This document shows positions 51,647 through 63,600 of a DNA stretch of 64,000 nucleotides, piece by piece (the stretch's first letter is position 1; each line of letters begins with the position of its first letter). The stretch lies in contig OX411544.1 of NCBI GenBank assembly GCA_948146395.1, positions 93,421,232-93,485,231 on the forward strand, in the 5' to 3' direction. The notes beneath the pieces are model-generated. The model saw nothing but the letters and a program-made list of their open reading frames with translations, did no database searches and was not told the origin of the DNA. This stretch comes from Fragum whitleyi (Eukaryota > Mollusca > Bivalvia > Cardiida > Cardiidae). Made by a program: the position numbers and the translations under genes.

Positions 51647-54600
51647 CTGAAATTTATAGAAAATTGTAAACAGTAAAGATTAACATTTTCATGTTTTGGC
51701 ACACCTGAAGTATGATACCCTAGAGCTAATAGCCTACGCAACAGCATTTGCACTTTCTTGTCATTGCGTAAAAGCTATTCTCAAAACCGGAACAGTAATC
51801 TCAGGTGAGCAACTAATGGCCACTAAGGCCCTTTTTGTTAAAAATTTTAGACTGGTTCAAATTGAAAGAGGTTGTAGGCGAAAATGTCATAAAAGGTTAG
51901 TGCTATTAGTGATGAAAATTCAATACATAGTGGGAAATAATGTCGGGAAAGGAGAAATTGCTCGTTTAAAGCAATTCCTTCATTTTCTTCTGTATTTCTT
52001 TGGTGGATCCTAAAATCTCCGGACTTTAGAGCAATGGGTTAAGAATCTTCATAAATTCATCTTTATTTTGCTTATCATAACCCTTTTGAAATGAAAGCAA
52101 TACACAGCATCTGCATGCAAAAGGTAAAAATACACAAGTTTAAGTGAGTGATCAAAGGTCAGTTTTGTCTATACCTGTATAGACAAAATTGACCTTTGAT
52201 CACTCACTCTTAATTGTGTGTCTAATGTACATCAAAGCACAATAAAATCCTTAAACTGTTTTGGTATTCCACATGTTTTCACTGTTTGGTGAATATCCTT
52301 TTAATGTAAGAGTTGTATTAATATTGTTAAAAGTTTAAATTTTAAATATTTTTCTGACTTTAAATAGGGCATGTGTATGGTTGCCCACGCTTGGCTGTTG
52401 AATGGATAGTGGATAAAAATCAATGTCAAAAAAAAGGCACAACTGACAAAATGCATCTAGAGTTATCTCCCTTGATAGTATTGCTCTTTTGATAGTGAAC
52501 ATGTATGCCAAGGCTATAGCTGACCAATACCTGGAGGGTTCTCCAAAAACAGTTGAGCTAATGATTAAAGCTATTGAAAAAGAAGATCTTAACATCTTGC
52601 ATTTGAATTAAAAGACAGATAGATGTAATGTACAGCATCTGTTGTCCAAAAGAGAAGATTTTCACTAAAGCAAATAAAAGTACAGGGCTAAATCTTTCAA
52701 AACAGTCAGTTTTGATAATGCATGCTAAAGAAGAAATTTTGAAACCCTTGAAGAAAGCATTAAAAAAAAAATGGGCACTTACAATGAAATAACATAACTA
52801 ACAGTAGCTAATGTTACAAACAGGTTAGTTTTGGTGATCAATAATTTTTACAACTGTGAATGTAAATAAGTTATCCATATTCTTGTTGGAAAAAAATATA
52901 AACATTAAACACCTAAGTGAAATGTTATTTTCTTTATATTTCTAAATAAAAACTACCCTAAATTACTCTGGAAAACACCCTAGGAAGAGGATGGGCACTT
53001 ATTCAGGGTTGTAACACTAGAAATCCAGCAAGATTAGAAAGTCAGATACAAAAAATATAATCCGTCCTAAAAGGTTCTTACTTTAAATGGTGAGGAACAT
53101 AGTTGAGTACAAACCATTTGTTGGCAAAGAATAGTCTAGGTTTTCCTAAAAATATCTTAAATCTACAAATGCTTTTCATCACATTTTCCTGCTGTACACA
53201 AAGCCTTGGCAGGCATTATAGACTAAGATCAGCCTGCACAGATGTGCAGGCTGATTTTGGCCTACACTAACCAAGTTTATAGTGAAAAAACACTAGACTA
53301 GCTAAAGTGCCTCAAACTTGGCATTTCTTTGTTAAAGTATTCAGCAGAATGAGGGTTTATTTTCTTTCCTTGTCTTTTTTGGATGCAGTCTGTAATAGTT
53401 CAAGTCAGTTCTTATAAAACTATTGAAAACAGACAGCATTTAGAATGGCTAGTTTAAACTGTTGACCAAGTTCACAACACAGTGAGTGGAACTGTAAAGA
53501 GGCTTAAGTTTCCAAAACTGACCAGACCTGGGGTCGATTACATGCCAACGTAATTGATTACAATTACAATTACTTGCAGATTCTATGATTACTGATTACA
53601 TTATGATTACACAGTTTTTCATTGTAATCAATTACAATTACAATTACTTTATGATGTAATCATGATTATATCTGATTACATTTTTATTTCAACCTTACTC
53701 ATAAACATTTTTGTCTTTTTGGAAGTTTATTCATTCAAGTTAGGTTTGTAAACAATTAACAAAATGTGGAAGAAATAATCAATAAATAATTTATGCCAAT
53801 TTTTCTCTTAGGTCTGTTAATATTTACCTTGGTGCTTTTTATGAATTTAGATATACCCGAAGCTTTAATATCCTCTTATATTTGCCTCCATTGCTATGGA
53901 AAGTAGTGAGCACCCATAGCCTAGGTTGACATTTATGGGTGTAGGACAAAAGCCCCCTGGGACAAAAGCCCCCTAGGACAAAAGCCCCCTGGACAAAAGC
54001 CCCCTAGGATAAAAGACCCCTAGGACAAAAGCCCCACAATATAAAAAATACTGGTATATAAATTTCCATTTCTATTATTTTTACAGTACATTTAAATAAA
54101 ATGGATTCCTTTTTTTAGTTGTTTGCTTTATTTATAAGGTGAATTTTTATAATTCTTAGCAATAAAAAAAACATTGCTTAAGTCCTCTTTCTAACAACTC
54201 AAAATCAGTTTTGGTTTAATTTTATTATAAGAAAATTTTATAAGCTATTCAATCAAGCAAAGAAATGTACATTGATAAGGAATACCCTAAATATTTAATT
54301 CCTTTATTTTTCCTTTATTCACACCATTTTACATTCATGACATCTTTGAATTATAATCAATATTTTCATTGACTTATTTCACACCTTCGAGAGCACAAGT
54401 ATAACTTTATATACATGTAGTTTAGAAAATGGAAGGTGGTGACAAAATTGATTATGAAAACAGTATATCTTTGTCTTTTCACACCTGTTATGACCTTTTT
54501 ATTATTATTTTTTTAATAACAATTATTTTTTTTACAGCAATTCAATTATGAAATTTAAAACCAAATGGAGGATATTTTCCAAGTTATCTTTTCACGGATA

Positions 54601-57600
54601 TTTATACACAAAGGAATATCCCCCCCTAAAAAATGCTTATTTTCATTCCATTAAAATGACTAAAATATTTATTTCTTTAAAGAATTAACAAATTAATATT
54701 CACAAATTCATATAAAAATCATAACTTTTTAAGACTCTTTTCAAATATTCACAAAAACAACACATTTTTATAACCATGGGGCTTTTGTCCACTTTTCTGT
54801 TAAGGGCATGGGGCTTTTGTCCCATGGGGCTTTTGTCCATGGGGCTTTTGTCCCAGGGGGCTTTTGTCCTAGGGGGCTTTTGTCCGTACCCCGACATTTA
54901 TAATGCTCGTGTTGGTATCTTTTAATATTGGATGCAACAATAAAAGTTGAAATTTAGAAAATGTTCTTGCCAGAATTTTCTCAATTTTAATTTATATTTA
55001 ACATAATTATTTATCATTTTCTAGTTTTCATTTTTGTTTAAGTTCAGAAAATAAGAGTTTTTGCTAAAAAATAATTCATTATGATTAACATTGTGAAAAA
55101 AAGAAAGTAAAGGCCTTAGACAGAGTCAATAATTCTTTTTTTTCAATTCATGGAAATGGCATGTCAAACTGTAAAATATAATGGATATGTCAAATGTCTT
55201 TTAGGCTCATTTAACTTTGTTGGAAAACTTCATAAGATAGTGTAATTACTATCCCATGTTTTGCTGTACTTTATTGAATTTTGCCTGATGGACTTTAAAA
55301 TTTACCCTAATGAACCAACATCAAGATTCCTGCATGGTATTGTAATGGGACAATCATAGCATAGATTCATTTCCACAGAACTTTTGTCATGTTATCTGGA
55401 TTTGAGAAAATTATCAGACAATTGAAAAATATTATAAGAAGAGAAGATTAATTTGTTTTGCTAATACATACATGAATATCAAAATATAACTTTCATGGGC
55501 TGTCAAATACTAGTAAAGGGTTATTAACAGGTAATTGTTCAATAAGTGCCAGGGGCTATGGATTATCTTAGATGAGACTGACACTTCTTTTAATTCCTTA
55601 ACACCTTAAACATTATAATTTTAACACTTCATGTTCATCAGACATTTTGACTTGTTTAAATTTTCAATATTTAAAGCAAGAAACTAGAATGTTCTAAACT
55701 AGGGAAAAAAATCAACATTTGGGTATAAAACAATAATAGAAATTTCCTATAAAGCCAAATGAAAAATTAACAACTCGATAATTTTTCCCAATACAGTATC
55801 TGTTTTGGGATTTTTTTTTTCTCAATTCAAGTTCTATCTAGGCACCCCAATTACCTTTAAAGTATTTTCATTTGCGTTTTTGTATTCAATACCAAAACCT
55901 AGGACTATTATTTAAGTATAAATGGAAATTTGCCAAAATCAATATGACTATCATTGAAAATATTTTTTTCAAAGCTATTAATTGCAAACATAACAAATGT
56001 AATCATAATGTAATCGAGATGTAATCACGATTACAGGCCTTTTTGCAATGTAATCGATTAAATTACGATTACATGTAATCAGAAATGCTCCGATTACCGA
56101 TTACAATATGATTACCTGGATATTGTAATTGATTACATGTAATCACGATTACCAATTACGATTACCCCAGGTCTGAAACTGACTCAAATAATAATTTTTG
56201 ATGCCTACAATTTTATATGGGTATAGCGCGAGCTATCATTATGCAGAATAAATAATTTGTTCATGAATACAATTCCGATGATGCTTCGGCACGTGGCGAT
56301 CAAGTATGGATGTTCCGTCGTTTCAGTAAAAAGTATGGGCAGTAACAGGTTTTCATACGGTAGCACGTGCACTCCGTCTTCACGAGTAGATCCCGCTGGT
56401 ATTTCGTGATTTTACAAAAGGAAACAACCAATATTTAATTTATTTAAATCACAAAGGCTAGGTTCAGGTCAATGTGCTTCGACTATATGTGTCTAAAAGA
56501 GGATGGGTGTTTAATGGCTTTTTTCTCTATCTACTTTACATGCACAATAAGACCAAAGTAACAGATAAAAGGGATATTTTTTCATTTTAAATGGAAATGT
56601 TCTACTAGACACAATCAGTATTCATTTGATTTGTCTCAACAAGAAGATTTTAATAAGTACCTGATCATAGGGTTTTATTGGAGAATGATTTAAGACTGAT
56701 TTTACCTTTCCTTTACTGTATCTATGGTAATTAACCCTTGTCATGATGATCCCAGAATATTCCTGATTTGGCAGGAGGTATGGACAAACATCAGACTGCG
56801 CATATGTGCATACCACCTGATTTTCCTTTTTAAACCAGAAAAGTTTCAGAAATTATATTTTCAAAATTAAATGCTGACTCACACTTAGGAAATCATGAGC
56901 TTTCATCACTTTGATTTATATATAATTTTGCTAGTTTTTTTATTCAGCATGACAAGGGTTAAACTATAACTTGAATATCGCAGATTGAATTAATTAGCTG
57001 CCTGTAAGTTGATATAGAGGATATTGAATGTGTGATCTTTTAATAGCAAATTTATTAAAAAATGTCATCTATAAACAGATAAAAACGAGGCTACACAGAG
57101 TTTTTATCTGTTAAACACTTTCCTGTTTTACAAAATTTTGGACCTGTCCAAATTCGAAAGTTTTGCAGACGAAAATTGAAAGTGGATTTAATTTGAAAAA
57201 TAACCATTCAGTAGGGTAGAAAATAGTGTGGAAAAAGAAGAAATTGCTTGTCAGAAGCAATTTCTTCTTTTTTCACAATGTTTTCTCAATCATAAAATCA
57301 CAGGCACGTAAAAAGCAGGGATTAAACAGCAAAGGGTTAAGATGATGAGTTTAATTAAATCGGTATTTTATGAGCACAAATTTGATATTCTATTTATAAT
57401 TTGACCCGAATTTTAGTAAACAATCGTCAAATTCTTGAAATTCAACATTTCAATTTTCTGTGAAACTAATAACGCCGTTTAAAAATGATGTCACAATATT
57501 TATATTATGACGTCATTTTCGCGGTTACAAAATAGCGTTGCTATTCGCTCTGAGCTCATTTGCATAGTTATTCCACTTGTGTAATAATACCCCTGTAATA

Positions 57601-60600
57601 TCAAAATTCATCGGGGCTATTTCACTCCCACAACGTAGGTCATGTTATAAAGTCTTGTTATGATACTTGTGAAAACATTTTAAATCCAAACAGATTCATT
57701 TTCTGAAAATCTAACAGTGATGGAACAGTTTTATGAAATAGTTTTGTGAATCAAGAATTAGCTTTGTGTACCAACATGAAACAGTTGATTGTAACATGAA
57801 CATTAACTTACCACATATAGAATCCACAATGATCAGGACACACAAACAGACACCAGATCACAGGATAAGACAGATTATTCAAGAATTGATACATGTACAC
57901 TCAATTTGATACAGGACATGAATATCTCATAAACAAACATATTTTTTTCGTAATTCAAATCTTAAAAGACATTTACATTATCTACCAAACCTAGTCAGAG
58001 TTGTAAACAAATTCAACTACCTTAAGCAGTCCTTATAAGTCCAATATCATTGACAATTATATTAATCCTATCCATGCTGAGCCCGGAATATTCTTGCTTT
58101 GACAGGAGGTAGTTACTAGGTAACTGAATTTTCAAAATCATAACTGACTCACTTTGATATAAATGCCAAGATTTTTATTCGAGGTGAAAGGGTTAAATCA
58201 ATACAAAAATTAATCTTCTATATTGATCAATAACATTGCCAATCTAATACATTGTAATAATACAGTTGTACTAGCAGTCACAATTTAAATGAGTAGCAAG
58301 TCGCTTTAAATTACATACATACAAACAAACTAACTTTGGTGAACAGTCTTAGGAGAAATCAATTACAGGTGACTAGAGTTTCTTTTATTTCCCTCAATGT
58401 ATTCCATCACAATAAAAATTTATTTGACAAATAAGCTTTTATGAAAACAATGCAGACTCGCCTTTTGTACTTTCATCTTTGGACAACCAAGAGTTTCAGT
58501 TTGGCATCAACAAAATGGGATACATTGTGCTATCACAGATGAATATAAAGAGTTAGCACTAAATGTTTTATATACATGTAGATCATAGAACAAACATTAT
58601 ATACAAGCAATACATAAGTCTCTGGTACAAACATATAAACAAGTTCCTTTCTAATTTCACATCTAATGAACTTTCTAACTGGCCAAAGAACCATTAAAGT
58701 TCAGATATAATACTTACTGTCATTGGGGAATGGGCCTATAAGTGAAATAAGTTAGGATTATTATTTATGTGGTGTATTATGATCTGAAGCCCTGCATGTG
58801 ACATTTCCAATAATTCTCACTCCAGCACTTCAGTAAACAAGAGCACCGCCTACGGGTGCCTACGCTCGGCTGTCGAGTGCTGGATGGTGGGAAAAAATCT
58901 AAGTCGAAAAAGGGGCATAATTTGCACAAAATGCATCTAGAGTTATCCCCCTTGATAGTTAAGGTTGCTCTTTTGATGGTAAACATGTGTGCCAAGTTTC
59001 AAGTGAATGCCTTCAGTAGAACCAGAGATATAACAAAATGTCAAAGTTTTTGCACGACGACGATGACGACGACAACGACATGGAGGCTATAGCAATACCT
59101 CGTGTTTTCTCCGAAAACAGCCAAGCTAAAAATTGAGCAACTTACACAGGCCCATAATGCATAATAGAAAATTTTGCAATCCTCTTTAGAAAATGCTAAT
59201 GTAGTTATCTATGTGTGCTGTCAAAATAGTCGCTTTTATTTGACAGTTGTGATCTTGGTGTATCAAGCTGTACTGGAGATCTTTCTACAAGGGATATGTA
59301 GGGTGCATAATGAACATTCTGATCAAAGGCCTACTTAAAAAGTTCACTTTTTGCATTTGTGAAACTGTGGCAAATGTCGTATTCAAGCTCAAATAAATCT
59401 GTCTGATGAAAAACTGTATGGAAATTATGTATGTAAAAGAATGGACAGTCTAAAAATAGCCAAAATCAAAATTGGCAATTCCCATAAGTTACAGAAATTC
59501 ATACAACTGTATCTGGAAAGAAGTGCCTTCTTTTGTAGCTGATAAATATTGCAAAATTGGTAAAAATATCATTACATGAACAAGAGCCATGTTGGACATG
59601 GGCATTAGTCCCCTACCTGCTTTGTTTGTCTCAATGTTTTCCCACACCAATTCTATCAGGGACGTCAAAACCAGGTCTTGTTAAAGGGTTAAACAAGACT
59701 TACATGAGTTGTTGTCTCTGCTGTGCCCACTATACAATTCATGGAAGCAATAGACAGATGCAAGAAATAGTATCAATAACAGTTACCTTGTCTGATCCAA
59801 GATGTTTTTCTTCAGTCTTGTTGGTAAGAAATGAGAACTTTCACTGGAGGTGATTAATACTGCTGCATCACCACCCTGACTAATATGGCTTATAAATTGT
59901 TTTACATTTTAAAACAGGTTTCATCAAGTTAGCTTGCTTAGTTATTAAGTTATTGCAGGATCCATTTTTTGCCATATTTTCACTATTTCCGTTACCATAG
60001 CAACCACACTTTTTGTCAAAGAACAAAGATAAAATGATGTGCATAATCTACACATTGCCATCTAGTCATATACCAAGTCTCATCAAATTAGCTTGCTTAC
60101 TTATTAACTTATCGCAGGATCCAATATTTTTTGCCATATTTTCACTATTTCCGTAACCATAGCAACAACAATTTTAGTCTAAAAACAAAAATAAAATGAT
60201 GTGCATAATCAACACATTGCCATATAGTCATATACCAAATCTAATCAAACTAGCTTGCTTAGTTATTATCTTATCGCAGGATCCCATTTTTGGCCATATT
60301 TTCACTATTTCTGTAACCATAGCAACCTCAATTTAAGTCGAAAAACAAAAATAAAATGATGTGCATAATCTACACATTGCCATCTAGTCATATACCAACT
60401 TTCATCAAAAACGCTTGCTTAGTTATTAAGTTATCGCGGGATCCAGATTTGAGCGGACAGACGGACGGACGGACGGACAGACGGAGGGCAAACCTATAGT
60501 CCCCTCCGGTGTGAACACCGTTAGGGGACTAATAATAAGTTAATCCTTGTGCCATGATTTTTTTTCCCTATTTGACACTTGATTTTTAAACTTAGAAGCA

Positions 60601-63600
60601 AAATGTTTTGTCGTCTTAAACCTTTTAAAATAGTTTATAGGGAGTCTCTTGATATCCCATTTTTCTTTGCCAATAAGATAAGCATTTTCAAATTGTTTTA
60701 AATGTAAATTATTTAATTTTCACTTGCATATAATTTATTTTTTCCAATTTGGACCAGAGGGATTGTTAATGTGTTTAGCTATGTCTGCCATCGAAATAGT
60801 CCCCTTTATTTGACAGACGTGTTCTTGGTTTGACTAGTTGTACCGGAGAACTTTTTCTACGAGGAATATGTAGACGATCTTTACCTGACAGTTCACCTCC
60901 AAGATCGTGGTGATCACGCCCCAATAGTCGCTCCGTATCCAGACGCATTTTACGCTCATATTCTTGTAGCAAGGACTCTGCCCTGTAAAAATGTAATAAC
61001 TACTTGAAATACATTGCCATTGTTATTCTAAATCCTTGAAACTGCAGCTTGATCAAAGCTGTAGTTAAGAGGTTTTAGAATAACAACGATGATATACCTT
61101 TTACACCCATGAAAAATTATCAGTAAGCAATCTTATCTCATAATTACAGCTTAATTCTAGATTTTGGTGGTTTATTTAGAACATCATTTAGGTAAACAGA
61201 GAAATAATTTGAAGAAAGCAAGTCATTTCTCCTTTCCTCACATTTTTGTTATCTTTTTGTTAATTATTTGCTTGTAAAATATAAGTTTGATAAGCTTTTG
61301 TTTAATTTCACCAGTCAACAATATGCCCTGCCTTCTACTAATGGTCAAAAACATGTTCTTTCTGTATCTTTGTCTTTACCTTGCATATTTTTCTTCAGCC
61401 ATTTTCTTCTGTAGAGCAATTGTCTTTTCTTTCTCTTCCATCAGTTTTTCTCTGTTACTAAGCTCCCTTTCTCTGTCTGTAATGGTAGAACTAAAATGTA
61501 AATCCCTGACAACAAGTTTAAAATCATACTTCTATCATTTCTACTAAATACAAGAGGACCAAGATGGTTATAGATAGCTCACCTGAGTCTCTTTGACCCC
61601 TGGGACATCACACCAATTAAATAGGAAGATGTCATAAAGGATATAATTTCTACACAAAAACCATTTGTTTCATGAAGTTTGGGCCAAAATTGTGGCTTTT
61701 AGGGTTAAAATGAGAAAATTATCATTAAGACCCCATCTCCCGTGATCCCATGGCATGGATCTTTCATATTTTCGAAAGGGTTCATCCTTGAGACCTGACC
61801 AACATTCTGACCAAGTTTCGTAAAGATTGGGCCATATATGTGGCCTCAAGAGTGTAAACAAGAAAATTGTAATTATGTCCCCTTTTCCCGTGATATGGCA
61901 TGAACCCTTCCCATTTTCAATAGGGTTCATCCTTGTGACTTGGCCAACAATCAGACAAAGTTTTATAAAGATTGGGCAATATTTGTGGCTTCTAGAGCAT
62001 AAACAAGAAAATTGTCATTGAGGTCCCTTTTCCCGTGATATGGCATGAATCCTTCCCATTTTCAATAGGGTTCATCCTTGTGACTAGGCAAACATTCTGA
62101 CCAAGTTTCATGAAGATTGGATCATATTTGTGGCCTCTAGAGTATAAATAAGAAAATTTTCATTAAGGCCCCTTTTCCCGTGAAGTTGCATGAATGCTTC
62201 CAATTTTCAGAAGGGTTCATCTTTGTGACCTTGCCAACATTCTGACCAAGTTTCATGAAAATTGGGCCATATTTGTGGCCTCTAGAGTGTAAACAAGAAA
62301 ATTGCCATTAAGGCCCCTTTTCCCATGATATGGCATGGATCCTTTCCAATTTCTATAGGGTTCATCCTTGTGACCTAGCCAACATTCTGACCAAGTTTCA
62401 TGAAGATTGGATCATATTTGTGGCCTCTAGAGTGTAAACATTTGAATTCTTGACAGATGACGACATTCAATGATCACAAAAGCTCACCTTGAGCATGATG
62501 TGCTCAGGTGAGCTAACAACAAGGTGTCTTCAGAAACAAATAGGTCCCAGTTAACTATATTTTCTAATAATCCGACCTTGGTTGATAATCTTGACCTTAC
62601 CTTAAGCTGATTTATATCATTGAGACTAACCATCCAGGGATTGTGCTAGGTGCACAGAAATTTCTGTGCATCTTATAACAGAACAACTGGCCTGAAACGC
62701 TATCTATATTGCGATTTTTAGGATTTGGAAAAAAAATAAAATAACTTTTTCATTTGTTTAAAAAGACAGTTTTGTGAACATTTGACATGTTTAAACATCC
62801 TTGGGGGAATCTAATTTTACAAAAAATCCAACCCAAAGACATTGTTTTTATTTCAAAAATCATCAAAGGTATAGTTTGGCAGCAACATATCTAATTTTAG
62901 CAAAGGTCACCTGACAAATTTTCCAGAAAAAAGTCAATATTTCAGTAACTGTACTTGAAAAAACAGCAACGCAGAAGGCATTAACATTTAATATGTTACA
63001 CCTTATTGTATTTCTTACATATATCTTCATACTAATCAAGACAAAACCTCAGGCGTCTTTTTGCTAAGCAAATAGTATTTTCAGGATAACAAGATGTGTT
63101 TGTGAAACACGAATGCCACCGGAACAGCATTTTTTTTAAAAAATTTGACCTTGACAGATGACCTTGACCTTGTCACATGACCTTGACCTTGTCACATGAC
63201 CTTGACTTTGGTGTACAGCTTTGTATGTCAAATACTTTTGGAGAAAAGGCAAAGGTAAAGTTTTCGGACAGACCGACGGACAGACGGACGGACAGACAGA
63301 CGGACATGAGTAAAACAATATGCCCCTGATCTCTCGATACAGGGGCATAAAAATCAGATAATATTTCCGAAAAAATTGACAAATACTGAATTTGGTCTCT
63401 TAAAAAGGGGTGGGCCCCTTTGAAGGCGTCATGACATCAACTTCACATAATGAAATCCCATTTTATGACCGACATATGAGAGCAGGTATTCTAAAGTTCA
63501 GTTTTATGGCATTAGGCAAGATTTGCAGGCATTTTGAAATTCTGACCTAAAATGACCCACTATGTGTCATTCCCTCTAATTTGAAGCCTAGGGATAAGAA

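Noticed and set aside
54700..54897. Small proline/lysine-rich protein (GQKPPRTKAPWDK...)
   Set aside because: It is the foldback terminal repeat read through in one frame.
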